Positions 1-5,670 of a stretch of 9,068 bases of DNA are shown one piece after another (within the stretch, counting starts at the first letter, position 1; each line of letters opens with the position of its first letter). The stretch comes from Lachnospiraceae bacterium UBA6452. GTDB lineage: Bacteria > Bacillota > Clostridia > Lachnospirales > Lachnospiraceae. Both the position numbers and the translations under genes were made by a program. Below the pieces are notes generated by a model. It saw only the letters and a list, made by a program, of their open reading frames with translations, ran no database searches and was not told where the DNA came from. The stretch spans positions 9,862 through 18,929 of the forward strand of contig DJNY01000041.1 in the NCBI GenBank assembly GCA_002441865.1, read 5' to 3'.

Positions 1-627
1 GAGATCCCGCTTGACGATCAGCTTACCCCGATGGAAAATGCAAAAAAGTATTTTGACCGGTACGGTAAACTGAAGCGGACCTATGAGGCACTGACAGAGT
101 ATGTACAGGAAACGGGAGCAGAAGTAGAGCATCTGAAGTCTGTTGTAAATGCGCTGGATCTGGCACAGGATGAGGCAGATCTTTCCCAGATCCGGGAAGA
201 ACTTGTGCAGAGTGGTTATATCCGTCACAAAGGCGGTAAAAAGAAAGAAAAGATCGTCTCAAAGCCGCTGCACTTTATCAGCAGTGACGGTTTTGATATG
301 TATGTCGGCAAAAACAATTTCCAGAATGAAGAGATTACGTTCCAGATGGCACAGGGCGGCGACTGGTGGTTCCATGCAAAAGGAATGCCGGGTTCCCACG
401 TGATCGTCAAGACAAACGGAAAAGAACTGCCGGATCGTACGTTTGAGGAAGCGGGCAGACTGGCTGCCCATTATTCCAGTGCCAAAGGACAGAACAGCAT
501 TGAGGTGGATTACGTGCAGCGCAAGCATGTAAAGAAGCCGGGCGGCGCAAAACCGGGCTTTGTCGTGTATTACACCAATTATTCCATGGTGATCGATCCG
601 GATATTTCAAAGATCAGGCAGGTATAG
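1..627 (+). CDS. rqcH: RqcH / NFACT-family ribosome quality control protein, 3' part only
   Basis: The reading frame is open from base 1, so the gene is cut by the window edge; the ATG at 31 is internal, not the start. About 208 C-terminal residues are visible. The first part (residues about 5-80 of the visible piece) is charged and helical and fits the end of the coiled-coil region. From about residue 91 comes the NFACT-R (DUF814) domain, with the hallmark WWFHAKGMPGSH at 122-133 and a PGGAKPGFVVYYTNYS segment near the end. In Firmicutes, RqcH (YloA, once called a fibronectin-binding protein) binds stalled 50S subunits carrying peptidyl-tRNA and recruits alanine tRNA to add C-terminal Ala tails that mark the peptide for degradation. 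The N-terminal NFACT-N domain needed for that activity is outside the window. The neighbour order (NFACT gene, then yicC, remA, gmk, rpoZ) resembles Bacillus subtilis. Family assignment is firm; alanine tailing is inferred from the family. Confidence 0.93.
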   Translation, partial: EIPLDDQLTPMENAKKYFDRYGKLKRTYEALTEYVQETGAEVEHLKSVVNALDLAQDEADLSQIREELVQSGYIRHKGGKKKEKIVSKPLHFISSDGFDMYVGKNNFQNEEITFQMAQGGDWWFHAKGMPGSHVIVKTNGKELPDRTFEEAGRLAAHYSSAKGQNSIEVDYVQRKHVKKPGGAKPGFVVYYTNYSMVIDPDISKIRQV

Positions 628-647
628 CAGAAATAAGACCGGATTTA

Positions 648-676
648 TTGCAAAATATGGGAAGATGGTTTACTAT
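648..676 (+). promoter_or_regulatory. Sigma-A-type promoter for yicC-remA-gmk-rpoZ
   Basis: The 116-base gap between rqcH and yicC holds TTGCAA (648-653), a 17-base spacer and TACTAT (671-676). This gives 4/6 and 4/6 matches to the -35 and -10 consensus at ideal spacing. Transcription would start near 683, leaving a leader of about 60 bases before the yicC ATG. No convincing terminator follows rqcH, so read-through from upstream may add to expression. Predicted by eye only. Confidence 0.6.
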
Positions 677-743
677 ATAAAAGATAATGACGTAAAAATG
701 AGGACAATGTAATAATAGAAAAATAGCGATAAGGGGAACCGAA

Positions 744-1622
744 ATGATTAAAAGTATGACCGGTTTTGGCCGGTGCGAGCTCGCAAGAAACGACCGTAAG
801 TTTACGGTAGAGATCAAATCAGTCAATCACAGATATATGGATGTGACGATCAAGATGCCAAAGAAGCTGAATTTCTTTGAAGCATCCATCCGCAATCTGC
901 TCAAGGAATATATGCAGAGAGGGAAAATTGATGTATTCATTACTTATGAGGATTATTCCGAAAGTACGGTAGCTGTCAAGTATAATAAAGAGATTGCTGC
1001 GGAATATATGCAGTATCTGAATCAGATGGCGGAAGATTTCGGGCTGGAAAACGATACCAAGGTATCAGGACTTTCCAGATATCCGGAAGTATTTACAATG
1101 GAAGAGATCACCGCCGACGAAGAAGAAATCTGGAAGCTTTTGGAGGAGACGATCCGCGGTGCTGCGGAGCAGTTTGTACAGTCCCGTGTCGTGGAAGGTG
1201 AAAACCTGAGAGATGACCTGATCGGCAAACTGGATGGCATGCTTGTGCATGTGGATTATATTGAAAAGCGTTCGCCGGAGATCATTGAAGAATATAAACA
1301 GAAGATCTATGAAAAGGTAAAGGAGCTTCTGACAGATGCACAGGCTGAGGACAACAGAATTTTGATGGAAGTGACCCTGTTTGCGGATAAGATCTGTGTA
1401 GATGAAGAAATGGTCCGTCTGCGCAGTCATATCGAGACGACAAAGCAGACACTGCTGGAGGGCGGCAGTATCGGTCGTAAGCTTGATTTTATTGCACAGG
1501 AAATGAACAGGGAAGCCAATACAACACTTTCCAAAGCAAATAACCTGGATATATCCAATCATGCAATAGAGCTTAAGACAGAAATTGAAAAAGTCAGAGA
1601 ACAGATTCAGAACATTGAATAA
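744..1622 (+). CDS. yicC: YicC/YloC-family endoribonuclease
   Basis: 292 residues, the usual family length. The N-terminus MIKSMTGFGR is the signature of the YicC_N domain (about residues 1-155). The C-terminal DUF1732 domain is marked by GRKLDF at 244-249, QEMNREANT at 252-260 and a final EKVREQIQNIE. YicC proteins act as endoribonucleases in RNA turnover; the Escherichia coli member affects decay of small RNAs and the Bacillus homologue is YloC. The start is supported by AAGGGG at 731-736, 7 bases before the ATG. It is the first gene of a compact cluster behind the promoter at 648-676, and the remA ribosome binding site overlaps its stop codon. The cellular target here cannot be told from the sequence. 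No defects are seen. Confidence 0.93.
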   Translation: MIKSMTGFGRCELARNDRKFTVEIKSVNHRYMDVTIKMPKKLNFFEASIRNLLKEYMQRGKIDVFITYEDYSESTVAVKYNKEIAAEYMQYLNQMAEDFGLENDTKVSGLSRYPEVFTMEEITADEEEIWKLLEETIRGAAEQFVQSRVVEGENLRDDLIGKLDGMLVHVDYIEKRSPEIIEEYKQKIYEKVKELLTDAQAEDNRILMEVTLFADKICVDEEMVRLRSHIETTKQTLLEGGSIGRKLDFIAQEMNREANTTLSKANNLDISNHAIELKTEIEKVREQIQNIE

Positions 1623-1634
1623 GGAAATGCTCAT

Positions 1635-1889
1635 ATGAAAACACTTACACATATCGGTTTTGGCAATATGGTAAATTCAGATAAGATGATTGCAGTTCTG
1701 CAGCCGGATTCTGCACCGGTCAAGCGGATCGTGCAGCACGGCAAGGAGCAGGGCATTGTTGTGGATGCCACACAGGGCAGAAAGACGAAAGCAGTTCTCC
1801 TGATGGAAGATAACCGTATCATTTTATCGGCTTTAAAGCCCGAGACAATAGCACAAAGAGCAGAGACATTAACGGGAGAAGAAGAATGA
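1635..1889 (+). CDS. remA: RemA-like DUF370 DNA-binding regulator
   Basis: 84 residues, close to the 85-90 typical of DUF370. Family-like segments are HIGFGNMVNSDKMIAV near the N-terminus, SAPVKRIVQ in the middle, and VDATQGRKTKAVLLMEDNRIILSAL. In Bacillus subtilis RemA binds DNA as an oligomer and activates biofilm matrix and osmoprotection genes. Lachnospiraceae-like bacteria keep the gene beside gmk, but its targets there are not evident from this sequence. AAGGAA (1621-1626) overlaps the yicC stop and lies 8 bases before the ATG. The stop TGA overlaps the gmk ATG in an ATGA arrangement, so remA and gmk are probably translationally coupled. Confidence 0.92.
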   Translation: MKTLTHIGFGNMVNSDKMIAVLQPDSAPVKRIVQHGKEQGIVVDATQGRKTKAVLLMEDNRIILSALKPETIAQRAETLTGEEE

Positions 1890-2518
1890 ACCAAAAGGGA
1901 ATACTGGTTGTAGTTTCCGGTTTTTCAGGAGCCGGAAAAGGAACACTTATGAAAAAACTCATCACGGACTATCCTAATTATGCGCTCAGCGTATCCATGA
2001 CAACAAGACAGCCGAGAGCAGGTGAAGTGGACGGCAGAGATTATTTCTTTGTGACAGATGAGGAATTTGAAAACAGGATCGCAAATGACGGAATGATCGA
2101 GTACGCCGGATACTGTGGGCATTATTACGGTACACCGAAGGATTTCGTGGAGAAGAATCTGGAGAAAGGAAAAGATGTGATCCTGGAGATCGAGATCCAG
2201 GGCGCACATAAGGTAAGAGCACAATACCCGGATGCGGTTCTGTTATTCGTTATGCCGCCAAGTGCAAAAGAATTGCATAACAGGCTGACCGGACGGGCAA
2301 CAGAGACGGAAGAAGTGATCCGGCAGAGAATGCTGCGTGCGGTAGAAGAGTCGGAAGGTATTGACACATACGACTATATTGTGGTAAATGATAAGTTAGA
2401 AGATTGTATTGCACAGATCAATACGATCGTAAATGCGGCGCGTCACACGCCATCCAAAAATATAGAGTTTATCAGTGAAATCAGAAAAGAACTCAAAGAG
2501 TTCCTTGGAAGCAGATAA
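1886..2518 (+). CDS. gmk: Guanylate kinase
   Basis: 210 residues. It phosphorylates GMP (and dGMP) to the diphosphate with ATP, an essential cytoplasmic step of purine nucleotide synthesis and salvage. The P-loop is GFSGAGKGT at 12-20. GMP-contacting positions are in place: S37, R41, R44 and Y53 in the SMTTRQPRAGEVDGRDYFF region, and E72 and Y81 in the EYAGYCGHYYGTP segment. EIEIQGA at 101-107 matches the conserved EIxVQGA motif, and the lid arginines include R137 and R148. VVND near residue 165 fits the adenine-binding loop. The start overlaps the remA stop by 4 bases, and GGAG at 1875-1878 is 7 bases upstream. In Firmicutes Gmk is a known ppGpp target, and it sits next to rpoZ as in many relatives. 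The gene looks intact. Confidence 0.97.
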   Translation: MNQKGILVVVSGFSGAGKGTLMKKLITDYPNYALSVSMTTRQPRAGEVDGRDYFFVTDEEFENRIANDGMIEYAGYCGHYYGTPKDFVEKNLEKGKDVILEIEIQGAHKVRAQYPDAVLLFVMPPSAKELHNRLTGRATETEEVIRQRMLRAVEESEGIDTYDYIVVNDKLEDCIAQINTIVNAARHTPSKNIEFISEIRKELKEFLGSR

Positions 2519-2535
2519 AGGAAAGGAAGAGAAAA

Positions 2536-2778
2536 ATGATACATCCATCTTACACAGAGCTTATGAAGGTCGTAAACAGCGAGGTTGAACCGGGAGAAGT
2601 TCCTGTAGTCAACAGCCGTTATTCCATTGTAATGGCAACTTCCAAAAGAGCAAGACAGATCATCGCAGGAGAAGAACCGCTTGTTCCTGCAAAAGGAAGA
2701 AAACCATTATCCATTGCGGTTGACGAACTCAACCAGGGCAAAATCAAGATTATGGGAGATGAAAAAGAGGAAGAATAA
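2536..2778 (+). CDS. rpoZ: RNA polymerase omega subunit
   Basis: 80 residues, within the omega size range. The conserved core is NSRYSIVMATSKRARQI at 26-42, followed by KPLSIAVDELNQGKI, which corresponds to the conserved helix that packs against the beta-prime C-terminus. Omega helps fold and stabilise beta-prime in core RNA polymerase. The N-terminal MIHPSYTELM and the acidic tail DEKEEE are variable in the family. The start is supported by AAGGAAG at about 2523-2529. It lies 17 bases after gmk, completing the gmk-rpoZ pair. The last codons form the left arm of a long hairpin, with the stop codon in the loop. Confidence 0.94.
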   Translation: MIHPSYTELMKVVNSEVEPGEVPVVNSRYSIVMATSKRARQIIAGEEPLVPAKGRKPLSIAVDELNQGKIKIMGDEKEEE

Positions 2779-2792
2779 TCTTTCTCTTTTTC
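2761..2792 (+). terminator. Hairpin spanning the rpoZ stop codon; possible weak terminator or attenuator
   Basis: GAAAAAGAGGAAGA (2761-2774) pairs along its whole length with TCTTTCTCTTTTTC (2779-2792): 13 Watson-Crick pairs and one G-U, with loop ATAA holding most of the stop codon. The T5 run sits inside the right arm, as in A-tract/U-tract extended terminators. The inner 8-pair stem (2767-2774 with 2779-2786) has only three G-C pairs, so termination may be partial. A translating ribosome ending on rpoZ would melt the stem. It separates rpoZ from rimO. Confidence 0.45.
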
Positions 2793-2808
2793 CTGTTAGA
2801 GACTTATT

Positions 2809-4152
2809 ATGAAAATTATGTTTATATCACTTGGCTGTGATAAAAATCTGGTAGATACCGAAATGATGCTTGGTATGCTGGCAGAAAAGGGCTATCAGTT
2901 CACGGATGATGAGCAGGAAGCGGAAATTGTAGTTGTGAATACCTGCTGTTTCATCGGAGATGCCAAGGAAGAAAGTATCAATACACTGATCGAGATCGGA
3001 CAGCTGAAAGAAACTGCCAATGTGAAAATGCTGATCGCAGCTGGCTGTCTGGCACAGCGTTACCGGAAAGAGATCCGGGATCTGATCCCGGAGGTTGATG
3101 TGATCATCGGAACGATGGCGATCGACAAAATTGTGGAAGCGGTAGAAGAATATCAGACAAAGCAGTATACCACATTTGTGGAAGATATCGATAAGACACC
3201 GGTCAGTGGTAAGAAACGTGTCGTTACGACCGGCGGGCATTACGCTTATATGAAGATCGCAGAGGGCTGTGACAAACGCTGCAGCTATTGCATTATTCCA
3301 AAGGTAAGAGGCGGCTATCGCAGTATTCCGATGGAAACACTGCTAAAGGAAGCGAGTACGCTTGTAGAGCAGGGCGTAAAGGAGCTGATCCTTGTTGCAC
3401 AGGAAACTACCTTATACGGAACAGATCTGTATGGGAAGAAATCTTTGCCGGAGCTTTTACGGAAGCTTTCCGAGATCAGAGGGCTTTACTGGATCCGTAT
3501 TTTATACTGCTATCCGGAAGAGATCACGGAAGAGTTGATCGATACGATCGCAGAGCTTCCGAAAGTATGTCATTATCTGGACATTCCGATCCAGCACGCA
3601 TCGGATAAGATCTTAAAACGCATGGGCAGACGTACCGACCAGCAGCAGCTAAAGGAAAAGATCGCGATGATCCGCAGTAAAATACCGGACATTTGTCTGC
3701 GTACCACACTGATCACCGGTTTTCCGGGAGAAACGCAGGAAGATCATGAACAGTCCATGGCGTTTGTAGATGAGATGGAATTTGACAGGCTTGGTGTGTT
3801 TACCTATTCCGCAGAAGAGGATACGCCTGCAGCGGGCTTCCCGGATCAGATCGAGGAAGAAGTCAAAAAAGACAGACAGGCAGATATCATGGAGCTGCAG
3901 CAGGAAATTGCCTTTGAGAAAGCGGAAGGCATGACAGGGCAGGATGTGCTTGTTATGATCGAAGGCAAAGTGGCAGACGAAAATGCCTATGTGGGACGTA
4001 CCTATAAAGATGCGCCGAATGTAGACGGTCTGGTCTTTGTAAATACGGACAGGGAACTTATGACAGGAGATTTTGTACCTGTACATATTACAGGTTCTTA
4101 TGAATACGACTTGATTGGAGAAATAAAGGATGAAAATGAACTTACCGAATAA
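2809..4152 (+). CDS. rimO: Ribosomal protein S12 methylthiotransferase RimO
   Basis: 447 residues, full length. RimO is a two-cluster radical SAM enzyme that adds a methylthio group to the beta carbon of a conserved aspartate in ribosomal protein S12. The N-terminal MTTase domain (about 1-130) has its three cluster cysteines at C10 (SLGCDKN), C46 (NTCC) and C80 (AAGCLAQ). The radical SAM motif is C154-x3-C158-x2-C161, in EGCDKRCSYC. The C-terminal TRAM domain runs from about residue 378 to 440. SLGCDKNLVDTE and the TRAM ending favour RimO over the tRNA enzyme MiaB. An in-frame stop at 2797 fixes the start at or after 2800, and the ATG at 2809 gives the family N-terminus MKIMFISLGC. Its ribosome binding site is weak, with only TTAGAGA nearby. 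It overlaps pgsA by 17-23 bases. Confidence 0.94.
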   Translation: MKIMFISLGCDKNLVDTEMMLGMLAEKGYQFTDDEQEAEIVVVNTCCFIGDAKEESINTLIEIGQLKETANVKMLIAAGCLAQRYRKEIRDLIPEVDVIIGTMAIDKIVEAVEEYQTKQYTTFVEDIDKTPVSGKKRVVTTGGHYAYMKIAEGCDKRCSYCIIPKVRGGYRSIPMETLLKEASTLVEQGVKELILVAQETTLYGTDLYGKKSLPELLRKLSEIRGLYWIRILYCYPEEITEELIDTIAELPKVCHYLDIPIQHASDKILKRMGRRTDQQQLKEKIAMIRSKIPDICLRTTLITGFPGETQEDHEQSMAFVDEMEFDRLGVFTYSAEEDTPAAGFPDQIEEEVKKDRQADIMELQQEIAFEKAEGMTGQDVLVMIEGKVADENAYVGRTYKDAPNVDGLVFVNTDRELMTGDFVPVHITGSYEYDLIGEIKDENELTE

Positions 4153-4705
4153 ACTGACAACGCTCAGAGTGATCATGGTACCTTTTTTTGTGGCATTTTT
4201 GCTTCTGACACCGACTCATGCGGATTTTAAATGGATCGCATTTGTACTTTTCGTGGCAGCATCCCTGACAGATCTTCTGGACGGCTATATTGCCAGAAAA
4301 TATCATATGATCACCAATTTTGGTAAATTTATGGATCCGCTTGCGGATAAACTGCTTGTCAGTGCAGCACTTGTCTGCCTGACGGCACTCGGTTTTATCC
4401 CTGCATGGATGACGGTTGTGATCATCAGCCGCGAATTTATCATCAGCGGTTTCAGACTGATCGCAGCAGAGCAGGGCAGAGTGATCGCAGCAAGCTGGTG
4501 GGGAAAATGGAAAACTTCTGTTACAATGGTAACGCTGGCGATCCTGCTCCTTTTAGTTAATGATAAAGGCTTTGGCAGGGCATATCAGGGCTTTATGACG
4601 GTAACAACTGTTTTACTGTGGATCGCAGTGATCCTGACGGTTGTTTCCCTGATCGATTATCTGGTGAAAAATAAAGATGTCATGAAGGAAGAAGACAAGG
4701 GCTGA
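4130..4705 (+). CDS. pgsA: CDP-diacylglycerol-glycerol-3-phosphate 3-phosphatidyltransferase
   Basis: 191 residues, an integral membrane CDP-alcohol phosphatidyltransferase. It makes phosphatidylglycerophosphate from CDP-diacylglycerol and glycerol-3-phosphate, the committed step to phosphatidylglycerol and cardiolipin. The full motif D-x2-DG-x2-AR-x8-G-x3-D-x3-D is present at residues 48-73 (D48, D51, G52, A55, R56, G65, D69, D73). Hydrophobic segments lie at about 13-27, 34-47, 74-98, 126-142 and 154-175, and the protein ends in a charged tail. The N-terminus NLPNKLTTLRVIMVPFF is typical of PgsA. Two starts are possible: ATG 4130 (GGAG at 4117-4120) or ATG 4136 (AAAGG at 4125-4129), which gives the more family-like MNLPNKLT. 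Either overlaps rimO, so translation is probably coupled. Confidence 0.94.
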   Translation: MKMNLPNKLTTLRVIMVPFFVAFLLLTPTHADFKWIAFVLFVAASLTDLLDGYIARKYHMITNFGKFMDPLADKLLVSAALVCLTALGFIPAWMTVVIISREFIISGFRLIAAEQGRVIAASWWGKWKTSVTMVTLAILLLLVNDKGFGRAYQGFMTVTTVLLWIAVILTVVSLIDYLVKNKDVMKEEDKG

Positions 4706-4771
4706 TCGGCAGTAGCGGAAGCGGATCAATGAAATCCGAAAAAGGATGAAGCGTGGGAAAGAGGAAGCATT

Positions 4772-5257
4772 ATGTCGAAAGAACTGGAACAGGAAATTGC
4801 GGAACTTCTGATTCAAAATCATATGACAGTGACAACGGCCGAATCCTGCACAGGCGGGCTTGTTGCAGGCAGGCTGATCAATGCAGCGGGCATTTCCGCA
4901 GCTTATAAGCAGGGCTATATCACTTATGCCAATGAAGCGAAGCATAAGCTGCTCGGTGTGAAGAATAAAACACTGAAAAAGCATGGCGCGGTCAGCCGGC
5001 AGACGGCAAAGCAGATGGCAAAAGGGGCAGCGGCTGCGGCAAAAGCAGATGCTGCTGTATCGGTAACGGGCATTGCGGGACCGGATGGCGGTACAAAGGA
5101 AAAACCGGTAGGACTTGTCTACATCGGCTGTTTTGTAAAGGGAAAAGTGACTGTACAGGAATGTCATTTTTCCGGCAGCAGAAGTGAGATCAGACAGGCG
5201 GCGGCAGAAAGTGCACTCGTCTTATTGCGGGACTGCATTTTAAAACAACCGGGCTGA
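4772..5257 (+). CDS. Stand-alone CinA C-terminal domain protein (NMN amidohydrolase-like, PncC family)
   Basis: 161 residues matching only the C-terminal CinA domain. Family motifs are TAESCTGG at 22-29, GYITYANEAKHKLLGV at 48-63 and VTGIAGPDGG at 98-107; the S25 and K57 positions typical of the active site are present. Related proteins deamidate nicotinamide mononucleotide (NMN) to nicotinic acid mononucleotide in the pyridine nucleotide cycle. The N-terminal COG1058 domain of full-length Bacillus or pneumococcal CinA (about 410-420 residues) is absent. The 66 bases upstream are too short to encode it, so this is a genuine single-domain gene, not a truncation in the window. AGGA at 4762-4765 is 6 bases before the ATG. 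The order cinA then recA is the classic Firmicutes linkage, but here a terminator and a 413-base gap intervene. NMN activity is inferred from the family. Confidence 0.9.
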   Translation: MSKELEQEIAELLIQNHMTVTTAESCTGGLVAGRLINAAGISAAYKQGYITYANEAKHKLLGVKNKTLKKHGAVSRQTAKQMAKGAAAAAKADAAVSVTGIAGPDGGTKEKPVGLVYIGCFVKGKVTVQECHFSGSRSEIRQAAAESALVLLRDCILKQPG

Positions 5258-5284
5258 AAACGGTAACAAAATGTAATGAGAAAA

Positions 5285-5338
5285 AAGATGTACTGACTGC
5301 AGAAACACAGGTGGAATGCGGTCGGTACATTTTGTGTT
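5285..5338 (+). terminator. Intrinsic terminator after cinA, possibly bidirectional
   Basis: ATGTACTGACTGCA (5288-5301) pairs completely with TGCGGTCGGTACAT (5317-5330), with two G-U pairs and a 15-base loop. Three more pairs (5285-5287 with 5331-5333) extend it to 17. The right arm runs into TTTTGTGTT. On the minus strand the same stem is followed by CTTTTTT, a better U-tract, so it could also stop transcription arriving from the other side. It begins 28 bases after the cinA stop and marks the end of the rimO-pgsA-cinA unit. Confidence 0.75.
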
Positions 5339-5551
5339 ATGGCGATAAGAAAATGGTTGATTTTCTCCTTGCAGGAAAAGAAAGAATATGATACTGTCTA
5401 TATAAGCTTTTCTGTATAAGCTTATTTCTATGGCGCAGGCCATCTGGTCCGGTTGTTCACCGGGATTTTCACAAAAAAAATGGAAAAAAGGAAGTGAATG
5501 CTTATTGAGGGATTTTTAACGGACTATATCTATGTATAATAAGAACATAAA

Positions 5552-5580
5552 TTGCCTGCAGGCAAAAGAAATGGTATACT
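5552..5580 (+). promoter_or_regulatory. Upstream recA promoter with extended -10 and a palindrome over its -35
   Basis: TTGCCT (5552-5557), a 17-base spacer and TATACT (5575-5580) form the core. TG at 5572-5573 gives an extended -10 (TGgTATACT). The start would be near 5587, about 84 bases before the recA ATG. Bases 5552-5565 read TTGCCTGCAGGCAA, a perfect 14-base palindrome covering the -35, which could be an operator. The promoter call is by eye; the regulator is unknown. Confidence 0.55.
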
Positions 5581-5602
5581 CGAAAATAAAAAAGATAGTG
5601 TA

Positions 5603-5631
5603 TTGACAAAATCGAACATTTGTTTTAATCT
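5603..5631 (+). promoter_or_regulatory. LexA-controlled recA promoter
   Basis: A consensus -35 TTGACA lies at 5603-5608. The -10 is either TTTAAT (5624-5629, five of six matches, 15-base spacer) or TAATCT (5626-5631, 17-base spacer). The first LexA box sits in the spacer, the usual place for repression by blocking RNA polymerase. The start would be near 5637. Confidence 0.6.
5613..5626. promoter_or_regulatory. LexA (SOS) box 1, in the recA promoter spacer
   Basis: CGAACATTTGTTTT fits the Gram-positive SOS box CGAAC-N4-GTTCG in the left half (CGAAC) and partly in the right half (GTTTT). It lies between the -35 and -10 of the downstream recA promoter. Confidence 0.7.
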
Positions 5632-5641
5632 GATAGGAGAA

Positions 5642-5655
5642 CGAACAGATGTTCC
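5642..5655. promoter_or_regulatory. LexA (SOS) box 2, before the recA ribosome binding site
   Basis: CGAACAGATGTTCC contains a perfect GAAC-N4-GTTC, the core of the Bacillus-type LexA site. It is 29 bases centre to centre from box 1 and lies downstream of the predicted transcription start, 3 bases before the ribosome binding site AAGGAGA (5659-5665). Confidence 0.82.
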
Positions 5656-5670
5656 TATAAGGAGAGAAAG

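Larger units (their letters stand above)
5258..5670. other. 413-base non-coding region between cinA and recA
   Basis: No credible gene was found on either strand. From left to right it holds the cinA hairpin terminator (5285-5333) and a direct repeat TATAAGCTT at 5401-5409 and 5415-5423. Two small hairpins follow: ATGGC/GCCAT at 5430-5443 and TCCGGT/ACCGGG at 5448-5464. Next are an A-rich stretch at 5471-5490, a possible 13-codon open frame at 5498-5539, and then the recA promoter elements and LexA boxes listed separately. I see no known riboswitch or small RNA, although 5340-5550 is unexplained. Confidence 0.8.

Noticed and set aside
631..649. AATAA/TTATT stem after rqcH as a terminator
   Set aside because: Only five A-T pairs and no T run; too weak.
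1065..1652. 195-codon minus-strand frame over yicC
   Set aside because: Complement of a well-supported gene, Cys/Phe/Leu-rich shadow composition, no ribosome binding site.
3288..3608. 106-codon open frame inside rimO in another frame
   Set aside because: Lies wholly within the radical SAM region of rimO, has no ribosome binding site and no recognisable motif; a coding shadow.
3649..4176. 175-codon minus-strand frame over rimO/pgsA
   Set aside because: Complement of conserved coding sequence with no motif; a shadow.
4729..4749. Six-residue frame between pgsA and cinA
   Set aside because: Too short and without a ribosome binding site; expected by chance.
5535..5540. Perfect TATAAT upstream of recA
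   Set aside because: No acceptable -35 at 16-18 bases (ATTTTT at the right place; TTGAGG is 24 bases away) and no TGn extension. Not called a promoter.
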